Below the pieces are notes generated by a model. That model had not been told where the DNA came from and ran no database searches. It worked only from the letters and a program-made list of their open reading frames with translations. Both the position numbers and the translations under genes were made by a program. This document shows positions 31,846-44,167 of a DNA stretch of 64,000 nt, piece after piece (within the stretch, counting starts at the first letter, position 1; each line of letters begins with the position of its first letter). The stretch is from Zopfochytrium polystomum (taxonomy: Eukaryota > Chytridiomycota > Chytridiomycetes > Chytridiales > Chytridiaceae): NCBI GenBank assembly GCA_025765615.1, contig JAIVFJ010000068.1, forward strand, positions 62,001-126,000, given 5' to 3'.

Positions 31846-34800
31846 TCATGGAAGTCCTTTCTCGTCGCGCACCCAAGCAAGGCCTCCAGCTTCCAGCTGC
31901 TCAATGGGACGCTTTTCGATTCCTCCCGTAACAGGAAGGCGTGTGTTGCCCATCAAAAATAGGTCAATGTCGCGTGCAGCTTGACGGCCCTCGTTAATGC
32001 CCCAGACGATAAGACTCTGCCCACGCCGGCAGTCGCCCGCTGCGAACACTCCCGGCACTGATGTCGAATACATTCCTTTAGGAGTTTCGATGTTCGACTG
32101 CGGAGTCTGTCGAACGCTCAACTGCTTGATGATGTCCGATTCAGGGCCGAGGAAGCCCATGGCCAATAGTACAAGGTCCGCTTCAAAGAAGCGTTCGCTG
32201 CCTGGGACTTCCTTCATGGACCAACCACCTTTCTCGTTCTTGGTCCACTCCACCTTCACTGTGTTGATTCCTTTAACGCGGCCGTTGCCGTCAGAAACGA
32301 ACTCCTTTGAAAGAATTTGATACTCGCGGGGATCTTTGCCGTGGACAACTTCAACCTCCGCGTGGCCGTAGTCTACTTTGAACACGCGAGGGAACTGTGG
32401 CCACGGGTTGTCGGGTGCGCGGGTGCTTGGTGGTTGTGGTAGCAGTTCGAAGTTAACGATTGACGTGGCTCCGTGGCGCAACGATGTACCGATGCAATCC
32501 GTACCAGTGTCACCTCCGCCAATAACAATGACTTTCTTTCCCTTTGCGCTAAGATATGCGTTGTCAGCAAGCTCCGAGTCAAGAAGGCTTTTGGTATTCT
32601 TCTGCAAAAACTCCATAGCAAAGTGAATTCCATCGAGATTACGATTAGGGATGGGAAGGTCACGAGGCCAGGTAGCTCCCGTAGCTATAAGCAGCGCATC
32701 GTTGTGATCTTTCAGGACTTTTGCGTCGATAGTTTTGCCAACATGAGCGTTGGGAACGAAATTCACACCCTCCGCGGCCATAAGATTGATTCGCCTCTGG
32801 ACAATGGACTTATCCAGCTTCATGTTAGGAATACCATACATGAGCAGCCCACCGAAGCGGTCATTCCGGTCGTATACAGTCACAAAGTGACCGGCTTTGT
32901 TCAACTGATCCGCCGCAGCCAAGCCGGCTGGGCCAGACCCGATGATGGCCACGCGCTTGCCGGTACGAATGCGGGGGGGGTTTGGAATCATCCAACCCTC
33001 TTCGAATCCCTTGTCAATGATCGCGCACTCAATGGACTTGATGGAGACCGGAAGTTCATTAATGCCCAAGACACATGCTCCCTCGCACGGGGCGGGGCAC
33101 ACACGACCAGTGAATTCTGGGAAGTTATTTGTCATAAGAAGCCGGTCCAACGCCTCCTTCCACTGCTCTTTAAACACCAGGTCGTTCCATTTGGGAATAA
33201 TGTTTCCGATAGGACAGCCGGTGTCCGACTGGCAGAACGGAACACCACAATCCATGCAGCGAGCTGCTTGAACCTTCAGCTCTTCAGGGTTGAGCCGCGC
33301 GTTGATCTCTTTATAATCCTTGATGCGGCGCGCCGGGTTTCGGTACTTGTCGGTCTGTCGCTTGTATTTGACAAATCCACGGACCTTGTCCACAACTTGG
33401 CTTCGCTTCTTCGCCATTGATTCATCAATGACGTTATCTTCGAGGTCCAGCACAACCGGCTCCTTAACCGGCTCCTTTCTCTCCACTGGAGGAGAAGGGG
33501 TTGGTGGAGCGGCTGCGGCCAAAGCGGCGGCTTTTTGCTTCTGGAGAACAGCTTTATAGTCCTGCGGCATGACCTTCACAAACTTTGGAAGGTAAGAGCC
33601 GAAGTCGGCTAGAATCTTTGCGGCAATTGGGGACTTCGTCGTACGGAAATGCTCTTCGATGGCACCTCGAAGGAATGCAATCTCCTCTCCATCATGGACA
33701 GTCTCCAAATCGACCATTTCCGAGTTCACTTTCGGCTTAAAGTCGGCCTTCTCATCCAGAACATAGGCGATGCCGCCTGACATACCAGCAGCGAAGTTAC
33801 GACCCGTCGAACCCAAAATCACGGCACGACCACCAGTCATGTACTCGCATCCGTGGTCTCCGACGCCCTCTACCACGGCGAGTGCGCCCGAGTTCCTGAC
33901 GCAAAATCGCTCGGCGGCAATTCCGGAAATGAATGCCTTGCCAGAAGTAGCGCCGTAAAGACAGACGTTTCCAACAATGACGTTCTCGTTCGGGAGGAAC
34001 GACGAGCCTTTCGGAGGGTACACAACAATTACTCCGCCGGACAGCCCTTTGCCGACAAAGTCGTTCGCGTCGCCTTCAAGCTGGATGGTGATGCCGCTGG
34101 CAAGGAATGCACCCAGTGCCTGTCCAGCTGAGCCTCGTAGCTTGACAGAGATCGTCCCTTCCGGAAGACCCTTCTCCCCGAACGCTTTAGAAACTTGGTA
34201 CGCCAGGGTGGCACCAATAGTACGGTCCGTGTTGACAACGTCCAAGTTCATCTCCGAACGAGCACCTTCTTTAAGAGAGGCCGCCGCCATTTCAATTATT
34301 TTGTTGTCGAGTCGCTTGTAAAGAAGGTGGTCTTGCTTCATAACATTGTGCGTAGCTGCACCAGGGCGGAGGGTAAACGCAGGTGTCAAGATGGGGCTGA
34401 GATCCAAAGAACGCGTTTTGGGGTTGCGAATGGACTGATTGACAGTAAGGAAGTCTGTGCGGCCAACCATCTCGTCAATTGTGCGGAAACCGAGTTGCGC
34501 CATGATCGCCCGACACTCCTCGGCAACGTAATAGAAGAAGTTGATGACATCTTCCGGCTTTCCAGCAAACTTGGCCCGAAGCTCTGGGTCTTGCGTCGCA
34601 ATGCCAACGGGACACGTGTTCAAGTGGCATTTACGCATCATGGTACAACCCATAGCAATGAGTGGTGTAGTGGCAAAGCCCCACTCCTCCGCACCCAGCA
34701 AACAGGCTACCGCGACGTCTCGCCCTGTCTTGATCTGGCCGTCAGTTTGAACGACGACCCTGCCACGAAGATCGTTGAGGACCAGCGTTTGGTGAGTTTC

Positions 34801-37800
34801 CGCAAGACCCAGCTCCCACGGCAGGCCCGCATATTTGATTCCTGTCCATCGAGAAGCACCCGTTCCACCATCGTGGCCGGAAATGAGGATGTGATCCGCC
34901 TTTGCTTTCGCAACACCGGACGCGACAATTCCGACGCCAACCTCGGATACAAGCTTCACTGAGACACGGGCGTTCGGGTTCGAGCACTTCAAATCATATA
35001 TCAGCTGTTTCAAGTCCTCGATTGAGTAGATGTCGTGATGGGGTGGCGGCGAGATGAGGCCGACACCAGGGGTAGATTTTCGCGTCTTCGCGATGCCTTC
35101 ACTGACTTTATAGCCTGGCAACTCGCCACCTTCACCGGGTTTGGCTCCTTGTGCCATTTTGATTTGGAGTTCTTCGGCGTCTGAGAGATAGTAGCTAGTC
35201 ACGCCGAACCGTCCGGATGCCACCTGCTTAATTGCAGACCGTTTCGAATCACCGTTTGGCAATGGCGCCGACCGCTCCGGGTCTTCACCACCTTCACCAG
35301 TATTGGACTTTCCTCCCAAACGGTTCATCGCCAGCGCGAGGGTGCTGTGCGCTTCAGCTGAAATTGAGCCGTACGACATGGCTCCAGTGCAAAATCGCTT
35401 CACAATGTTCGTCCACGGCTCAACTTCGTCGAGTGGAATAGACTTGGCGCTGTCGAACTTAAAGTCGAGCATGCCGCGAAGGGTGCAGTTCTTGATCTGT
35501 TCGTAAGCTTGACGAGAGTACGCCTCGTATGCACTGATGTTCTTGCGACGAACGGCGTCTTGTAAGTTTGCAATAGAAACAGGGTCGTTGATATGAGCCT
35601 CTCCTCCATCGCGCCAGTGGTAGTCCCCAGCTTCTGGCAAAGTATTTAAGGTGACTGTGTCTCTCGAAGGCCATGCGGCATCATGGAAAGTCAGCGTGTC
35701 CAAAGCGAGGACGTCAAAGCCCACGCCTTTGATGCGTGACGCCGTCCCGTTAAAGCACTTCGAAATGACCGAGGCATCTAATCCGAGCGCCTCGAATATT
35801 TGGGCCCCTTTGTAGGACTGCAAAGTGGAGATGCCCATCTTCGACATTACCTTCTTGATCCCATCATTGCTCGCTTTCACGAAGTTGTACACGATTTTCT
35901 CGTCAGTCAATTCGTGCTTGAGAACTCCATCGCGACGGAGCTTCATCATTGATTCAAAGGCAAGATACGGACAGACTGGGGAGATTTCACGACTGTTAGC
36001 ATGAGAATTTCCGGGACCAGTCAAACTTCACTCACTCGCATCAGCGCCGTAGCCGAGAAGGACGCAGAAATGATGGACCTCACGAGCTTCGCCGGTTTCG
36101 ACAACCAGCGCGATCTTCGACCTCTGCTTGTTTCGAACCAAGTAATGGTGCACGCCGCCGAGAGCAATGAGGGCGGAAAGCGGAACCCGATCCGGAGACA
36201 CGTTGGCATCAGAGAGAATGGCAATCTTGTCCCCATTAGTGATTGCCTGGGAGACCTCCGAACAAATTCTATCCAGTGCTGCAAGGTAGCCAGCGACCCC
36301 CTCCGAGCGATGGAAGGTAATGTCAATTGTGACAATGGGCCAATTTGCTTTGTACTGAGGCAAAAGTCGAAGGCAGTTGAGGTCCTCAATAGAGAGGATC
36401 GGAGATGGAAGTCGAAGGCGGTTACACTGGTGCGGGTTGACTTCCAATATATTGCCCTCAGGGCCGATGTAGCACGTCAGCGACATGACGATGTCCTCGC
36501 GAATGGGGTCAATGGGTGGGTTTGTGACTTGCGCAAACAGCTGACGGAAATAATCGTAAACCATACGAGGTTGCTGTGAGAGGCACGCAAGCGGAGTGTC
36601 CGTTCCCATCGATCCGAGAGCCTCTTTTCCGTCGTTCACCTTCAATACGTAGGAAGTGAGTACGGTCACTTTAAAGGAATCAAATCAGTCCTTTACCATT
36701 GGTGCAACAATCATGTTCAATTGCTCAAAGGTGAAGCCAAACGCAAGCATCCGCTTATCCTCAGTGACTGGGGATGGATCCAGACTGTGGCGTCGCCATT
36801 TGCCCGATCGGATCACCCAGTCTCGAAGGGATGACATTGTGAGCATTTCATCGCGAATCCACTTTCCGAAAGGCTTCTTCGAGCAAACGCTCAATTTCAG
36901 CTCGCGGTCGTCCACTACCCGTCCCTCTACGGTGTCGACAAGGAGCATCTTCCCTGGCTGAAGGCGTCCCTTCGAGATGATCGAAATTGGGTCGACGTAG
37001 AGGGTGCCAACTTCCGACGCACAGATCATTGTATCGTCTTTAGTTATATAGAAGCGGCACGGACGAAGTCCATTTCGATCAAGAGAAGCTCCGACGTAGC
37101 GACCGTCCGAGAAAGTAAAAAGCGCAGGGCCGTCCCACGGCTCCATGAGGCAAGCCGCCCACTCGTAGAATGCACGCTTTTCGGGCTCCATGTTTGGCTG
37201 GTTCTGCCAAGCTTCGGGAACCATCATCATCACCGCCTCCGGAAGAGACAAGACCTCGTTCATGACTAGAAGTTCTAGTACATTGTCGAATGCCGCAGAG
37301 TCGGAACCACCGTCCTCGATCACGGGAAACAGGCTCTCGATATGGTCTGCGAAGCTGTCGCTTTTCATGACGCCTTCCCTGGCGCGCATCCAATTCTTGT
37401 TCCCTCGCAAGGTGTTGATTTCACCTGACGAAGGAAGTATGAACAACCCGCGCAAAGAATATCGCTTTCCTGAACTCACCATTGTGGGCACACCACCGCA
37501 TCGGTTGTGCACGGTCCCAGCTGGGGAACGTATTGGTCGAAAAGCGTGAATGAACCAAAGCGAAGTGCGTCGTGAAAAGTGGGTTCGTCAAGTCGTCAAA
37601 ATACTTGTAGACTTGAACAGGGGCCAAGAGGCCTTTGTACACGATGATTTTAGTGGAAAGAGAGCAAACGTAGAACCATTTCTTCAAAGTCAGCGCATGG
37701 GTGATGCGCTTCCTCAGCAGATACAGCTGCCGCTCGAACAGCTTCGGGTCGAAGGTGACAGGATCATTATCGACGGGAACAATGAACGGTTGCATGATGA

Positions 37801-38364
37801 CGGGTTCTTTCGAGCGAGAGGCGGGACCAAGAATGGTGTTGTCGCGTGTGACACTGCGCCAGCAGAGAATTTCCAAGCCAAGTAGACCAGCAATCTCCTC
37901 AAACTTTGCTTGGGACTCTTGGAGCACATTCTCATCGGGCTTGAAAAACACATTACCGACGGCGTAGTGACCAGGAGAAGGAAGTGTAATTCCGAAGAGA
38001 CGTTTAAGTTCTGAGTTGTACAGACCATGTGGAATGCCAGACATGACGCCTGCACCGTCTCCATCGCGGGCGTCGGCCCCAACTGCTCCTCTGTGCGTCA
38101 TATTACAAAGAATGCCTCGGGCATCGGACAAGATCTTGTGAGAGGGCAGCCCTTTGATGTTACATATGAAGCCCACGCCACACGCATCTTTCTCGTATTC
38201 AGGATCATACAATCCTTGCTTCGCAGGAATTGCGTCAGCCCAGGAGCTTAGGAAATGCGTTAGCCGCCGATGGAACTGCGCTGAAGAACAGCTAACCTGA
38301 ACTGTACTTCGTCGTTATTGCAAAGAGCTTTCTGCGAGTGCTCGGTCTGGTCGAGCGTTTCCAT
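31846..38364 (-). CDS. GLT1: Glutamate synthase (NADH type), fused GltB-GltD
   Basis: It makes two glutamates from glutamine and 2-oxoglutarate using NAD(P)H, in the ammonia-assimilating GS/GOGAT cycle. Five or six exons, about 2,100 residues. Exon 1 starts [15 protein letters not shown] at 38364; exon 2 gives [14 protein letters not shown], where Cys is the N-terminal nucleophile of the glutaminase after removal of a short propeptide, and later [18 protein letters not shown]. The FMN/synthase domain contains [19 protein letters not shown] and [11 protein letters not shown], with the 3Fe-4S ligands [15 protein letters not shown]. The alpha-subunit GXGXG helix follows. The C-terminal reductase has iron-sulfur ligands CMDCGVPFC and [18 protein letters not shown], the FAD loop [14 protein letters not shown] and the nucleotide loop [11 protein letters not shown]. 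The fused form is typical of fungi and plants. The frame looks intact. Confidence 0.96.
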
Positions 38365-39931
38365 TCTGCTAAACAGGGAAAGATGCGAGAAGATTGTTAG
38401 TGCCGCTGTTAACGATGGAGGAGGGGGGGCGCCAAAGATTTGATTTTATCCGCGACCAATCATTTTCGAAATCGCTATCGGTTTGGCTCCCATCCCTCAT
38501 TTTTCAGCCTTTGCCCAGCGCAGATCGCGCTTGCCAAGGACGTCAAAGACGGGAAAGCGAAATTGGATTTGTAGCTGGGTAAGGCGGCGAAAGGAATGAT
38601 TGTGCGATGGGAAGGAGGTTGGAGAGGAGGTGGAGGGCTGTGGATGGGGAACGTCGAGGACGAAGTGGAGAAGCCGAACCCGTCGTACCTCCCGATCACA
38701 AAAGTTGGTTTCGTTTGCAACAACTCAAATCCCAAGAAGAATGCGCTTTCTTATTTATGAAGGAAACCAGATTTGATCTTTATTCTGTCTTTCTTTTGTG
38801 AAAACAAATACGCTGACTGCTCCATGTCAAGCAATCTTCTTTCTCCCATCGATGTGGTGACAGACAAAGATTTTCTTCTTGCTTCTTTGCCTCCTTGCCA
38901 TTGATCTGATGGAAAAGAACAAGATTGATGATCCGCCTGCCCAATCATACGACGCGCTTCAATCTCCCCAATCAGATGAGCTCTCGAACCGAGGACCAAC
39001 AAGATAACCTTCCTCAGATGAATACCTTCCTGAATGGGCTTTTCTGACAAAAGACAAGGCACTGCAAACAAACGGCAGCTCCGGGATGACCCGAGCAGGG
39101 GGATTTTCGATCTTGAAGGACGTGCGACCGATTTCTCCGCTCCTTGTCTCGACGCCCGCCAAAAAATGATTTGTTGGGCCTCAAGGAGATGGTGGCCGCT
39201 CGGCAATAGGGGGTAGTCATACCTCTCAAAAGCGAAATTTTAAAAATCAGTTTTCTCGTTGTTTTAACAACATCACTGCGAAGGCTGTCAGGCCAGAGTT
39301 GGCGGCTGAGCACACCTGCAGTCATTTTTGTTAAGCAAGCGAGGATTTTAGCTTTGGTCGCCGAAGAAGGAAACGACCACGCGTCGCAATCCCGCCGACG
39401 TTTTTCCGGCAACGCTATGCTGGAGGACAGCCAGCCGAAACCAGCTGGAACAGCCAGTCGTGCGGACTGTTTTCAATCATGTAAACGTTGTGGGTTCTGC
39501 CGATTCCGGTGCCAAAAGGCACCAAATTCAATCATGATGGATGTCCTGCAATTCAAGCAGGAACAAGACCCTTGACTGAAGCGTGGATTCTGTTTCTCTC
39601 AGATGGCCGTCAAATCGCCAATCAAATTGGCCGTGGACAACTGACAAGTGTTGTTGCTGTTTGCCAACTTGACTCGTGCTTTTGAAATCCCTTACATAAA
39701 CAGCGCCCGGCAGGGGTCCGATTCACAGCTTAAAGCGTGCATTTGTTCTCTACGGACCTGTTTAAGCCGCAAGAAGATTAGTTACGGTTTGCAGCGGTTG
39801 CACTGCCGAAGTCTAACGGTTCACAGGCTTGTGAGTTGTTGATTTTCTTTTCTGTTTCTTTTTTTTCTTTTTTTTCTTCGGGTTTTTGCTTCGCTCGTTT
39901 CTTTGGTTTGCTGATGTATTTATTGTACCAG
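38365..39931. other. 1.57-kb stretch without a supported gene
   Basis: This lies upstream of GLT1 and downstream of IFT122. Short plus-strand frames near 38530-38760 (for example KDVKDGKAKLDL then MIVRWEGG) and near 39354-39575 (a cluster CKRCGFCRFRC) look slightly protein-like, but each is closed by stops and no splice chain or family could be supported. No tRNA or other RNA gene was found by eye. It must contain the GLT1 promoter and the IFT122 3' end. Confidence 0.4.
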
Positions 39932-42900
39932 TCAAGAGGGAACTGCGCTCCGGCAAAAATGGCAGCAACCCTTTTGAAGATACTGATAATTCCACTCATC
40001 ATCCAAAAAAAAGTTTTGACAGCCTCCGCAAAGAACAAGTGCGGTGTCGGGTTGAACCACTCGGTAATATTTTCTCGGTATGCACTTTTTGCTCCATTTC
40101 AAGGTGAAGACGTCGCCGGGTCGCATCCCCGCCAAATGATGTCTGCCAACTCGAAATGGGATTGTGTCGGAGAGGCCATGCCGTTGACGCTCGCTGTCCC
40201 GATCATTAGAGTTGCTGCTCCGTCGATGTTCTCGATTAACTTCCATATCTGCAATTTGCCTGTCCAGCTCAATTTCCGACCGACCTTTTCGACCACTGCG
40301 GCGACTGCTGTCTCGTCCTTTCATTCCAGATTCACTACTATCGCCATTGTCAGACGCACTAGCTCCAGGTGGGGGCTCTTTGGCGATGAGCGACGAAGCC
40401 TCAGAATCAGAAATGTCGTCTTCCAGAACGAATTCAATCAGCGGTAATGTCTCGAAAGAGTAGAAGGATCTGATAAATGGTTCCTGGCAATTCTGGCAAA
40501 CATCTCCTTTCGCGTTCAGAAGTGGATTCGGCGAATTGCACAACGGACAAGTCGTTTCGAGGTCTTCTGGATCACGAGACGGTTTGCCACGCACGGTAAG
40601 AGCGCTGACTTCCACGATTTCTTCCCATTCTGGAGGTAGAATCATGCCTCTAAGTTGGTCGTAAGCATATCGAGCAAGTCTGAAAGCTCGCAAAGATCGT
40701 GCTAACTTCGATAGAGCGAACAAAACGGTAACCTTCGATACACCATCTGGGACGGGGTTAAGCATGATGAAGTGAACAACAAATCGAGCCATATTGAGAA
40801 GGCTCTCAGGGAGGTGGGACGTGAATGGATCCATGATATAACGCTTGATTGGGTGATAGGCGAAATAGACTTGAGACAGTTCCCGATAATAAAAAAAGGC
40901 TTGAACTATTGCGCGCTGAGTATCTGAAAGCTCGCCATACGCAAGGCTGTCGGGCAACATGGTCAAAGTTTCATTAGAAAGTAGCCAGTAGTAGTACGCC
41001 GCATCCTCGTATCTCCATTCGTAAACTGAGTTCTTGGCCAGCTGTTCAAGAACTCGAACTGCTTCATCGAATCGACCAGCCTTCCTGTAATTTGCTTGCG
41101 CTTCTAGATACCTATCATTCACGGCCAGCCAGTTCGCGTATGGCAGGTATATCTGACTCGCAAACTCTGGGTGGGTTTCTGCGATACGGAATGCTTCGTC
41201 CCATTGTTGCAACTCGATGTGCAAGTGGAGAAGATGGCTCAAATCTCCCATCTTTACAAGGCATTCAGCTGCGTAGATATGGTTATTATGTTTCCGGAAA
41301 AAAAACAAGCATCGACTGAGAGCCTTGGTGTCAGTTTTTTTCAAGCGTCTTGCGATCTCAAGCAGCTTATCGAGGTTGCCCGCAGGTCCGAGGATGTTTA
41401 TAGCCTTAAGGAAATCACCCACTTCAATGTAGGTTGCAGCCGCCGCTCCAAGATCGTTCCTATCTTGTTGAGTTTGCGCCTTTCGCTTCAAAATCAAGGA
41501 CATGTCTGCTTTCGTTTCTGATGCTAGTTGTGTGGCTTGTTCCCACATGTTTAGTTCCGTGAACATATCGATTGCTCGCTGAACATGACCTCCTTTTCTG
41601 TACGATCTTGACGCCTGAGGTGAAGAATTAACGGGCACTTTCAGATTCTGTTTCCCTGATCACTGCAAACACCGACCTCCTGAAATCTGCCCATGTATGC
41701 CAGGACGTCCCCAAGGAGCATGTCCGGGTCATCCTTACTCTCACTTTTAAGCTTCTCAAAAGACCGGAGAAGATCCAGATACCCAATCTCTTTTACCCTT
41801 GTGAATGCTTTTCTGGCAACATTCAAGTGCAGGTTCTCCAAAGCTTCCAATGCGAGGCGTTTCCAATCGCTCTCTGTAACTCCAAGGCTGCAAACTTCGT
41901 ATGCCCGTTGAAACTCTTTTCGCTCAATGTATCTATCAATTGTTGTCGTGTGGGGAATATCAAGCGTCGTCATGGTGTAGATATGCAGGCAAAATACTTT
42001 TGACCCCTTGAAACCGACAACAAAACCCTGCATTTTCTGCTGGCAGGACTGGAAGTTTCCAGCCTTGATTGTAAGAATTCCATTACCAGAGAAGCATAAG
42101 AGATCCTCCATTTCAGAATTCCATGCGACACTGTTCGCATTGGGCTCTTGAAAAATGACCTCTTTCGTCGTGAGCGAGTATACAAAGCAAACATTGTGCT
42201 CGTCTACCACTGCAAGCTTGGTCCTGCTGAGACTCAAATCGAGGCATCGCACTGCCGATGGAAGTTTAATAAGTGGTATAGGAAATGGGTTGTCCAGGAA
42301 TATTTGAAGGATATGGCCGTTTTTGAGCCCCACCAGTAGCCCTTCCCGCCCTCGTGGTCCTCCCGCAACCTTGATATAGCGGATCAATGCCTCCAAGTTC
42401 CATTCGCGCTCCTTCTCCCCGTTGAATTGGAACATCTGAAGCTTCTTCTCCAGGCATAAAATTATATGTTGAGAAGTCACCACCAGTAGGTTGCAGTCCA
42501 GCTTCTTTTGCAGTTTTTCCCGAATCCGATAGTGCATATCCGTGGCATCATCGTGGAATAGCTCGTAAATGATGACGCGATCGGGAAGTTGCACTGCAAG
42601 ACGATCCTTATAGACTGCAATCTTCTTCACGTAGTCACGACATTTAATCCGCGCACGCTGATCCGTTGATAGGTGCTGGATCACAACGTCAGTCATATTC
42701 TCTCGGTACGCGTAGCGATCTTCGTATAGGCCATGAACGGTGTTGAATGCGATTTGGTATAGAGCAATGGTCCCATCGTGGCAGCCCACAGCTATATGAT
42801 TTTGCCGAGGTTTCACTTTACATGTCCAGACCCAGCTTTCTCGCTCGCAGATTGCCCCAAGCTTTACACCCTCAGCTGTCCAGAGAGTCACTTTCTTGTC

Positions 42901-43923
42901 GCTTCCCCCTAACACCACGTAATCCCCAGTCGAGAAAAATGATACGCAATTGGGGTCGAATCCAAGATTCCGATCTTTGCCAACTTGCTGTCCGTTGAGA
43001 TGAAAAAATGAAAGTCGCTGACTCCAATCCGTGACCGCAAGCAACTCGGGGTTTTTATCGGTTGCTGGACTCCACTGCAGCGACCAAACGGGTGAGGTAC
43101 CGCGCTCGATTCGAATCTTCTCCTCTCCAAGCCGATTTCGAATAGAAATAATGCCGCTGAAGAGGCCCAGAGCGAAAAACTGCCCGTCACCTGTCCAGGA
43201 AACCGTGAGGATCCGCGAAGATACCTAAAAGACATCAGGGACTTGGCCTTAAGTGATGGCGAAGTATAACCTTATGCTTGGTAACTGTTTTTTGCTCAGA
43301 TGACCAAAGTCCGAAATCCGCTGTAGTGCAGGATACAACCTGACCGGTGACTGGATTATGAGAAATGGCTTGGATGGAGTCTGAGTGGGAGTATTTAAGC
43401 ACTCCCTCGAGTTTGGAGTTCCAAATTATGACTTGCTTGTCGGCTCCGCCTGTTGCAAATCTGGAGACATACGGCCACGAAATGAGCAAACATCAGCCTG
43501 CAAGAGGATTCCTGAGAGCCCCACCTTGTCCCGTCTGAGGAAAAATCAACGCAGTAGACGGAGTCCTTGTGGGCTTTGAGCGCTTGGATGAGCTCACCCT
43601 CAGCCACGTCGTAAACTAGCACCTCTGCTCCCGCAGCCGCAACAAGCTGGTGGCCATCCGGCTTCGCAACCGAAGGATTGGGTGTAATATAAGCCGCGGT
43701 TGACTTTTCAACACACACAAAACAAGAGGAGAACAAAAGCCTCACGCTGAATGCGAGATCATAAATTGGCTGTTTGACGCCATCGCGATCCTGCACCTTA
43801 TCCGACCTAATTTGTTATGAGAGGGGTATTCTTTGCAATCAGCTAGTTCGTCCCGGCCAGCGTTTTCTTGTAATTGGGGCGATTTCAACGATCAGCAACC
43901 CACCATGTGAGAAATGTTCGCAT
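39932..43923 (-). CDS. IFT122: Intraflagellar transport protein 122 (IFT-A complex)
   Basis: IFT122 is a core subunit of IFT-A, which drives retrograde transport in cilia and flagella. The first exon MRTFLTW (43923) joins SDKVQDRDGVKQPIYDLAF, matching the MR..LTW..K start of the family. WD-type repeats follow: AAAGAEVLVYDVAEGELIQA, KAHKDSVYCVDFSSDG, QVIIWNSKLEGVLKYSHSD, VSCTTADFGLWSSEQKTV, and a second propeller in the exon 41641-43044 (GGSDKKVTLWTAEGVKLG). An intron near 41600-41680 leads into the TPR-like half (exon 39932 to about 41600): GGHVQRAIDMFTELNMWEQA, LVKMGDLSHLLHLHIELQQW. The C-terminus has two zinc-binding Cys clusters, CPLCNSP...CQNC and CGGC...CCHFC. About 1,200 residues, normal size. 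It implies a flagellated life stage. Confidence 0.95.
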
Positions 43924-44167
43924 GTCGCAAGAATTTTCTGGACAAATTTCTCTGGGATTTGGGCACGCGTTTCGAAAGCAAGCTTTTCAACCCACATTTC
44001 AATAAATCTTCTAAATGCATGGAAGAAGGGACGGCTGTAATGATCACCTGCTCAAGAGGCGAAGTCGAATCAGGCTTGGCTATCCCACTCGAGTTATTAG
44101 AAAATAACTTTAGATCAGGTAAATTGAGGGTCTTTGTTTGTGACAACAGTTTCATCTTTTCATTATC
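43924..44167. other. Region between RING gene stop and IFT122 start
   Basis: These 244 bp hold the IFT122 promoter/leader. A minus-strand ATG frame (44155 down to 43892, 87 codons) overlaps the IFT122 start codon in another frame. It could be an upstream ORF but has no recognisable homology. Confidence 0.4.

Noticed and set aside
39354..39575. Cys-rich frame with CKRCGFCRFRC
   Set aside because: No splice partners, no family match, and the surrounding frame is low complexity.
39690..39760. GGGTCCGATTCAC, a B-box-like sequence suggesting a tRNA
   Set aside because: No cloverleaf or A box can be formed around it.
43892..44155. 87-codon minus-strand frame overlapping the IFT122 start
   Set aside because: No homology; it spans the intergenic region and probably represents leader sequence or a chance upstream ORF.
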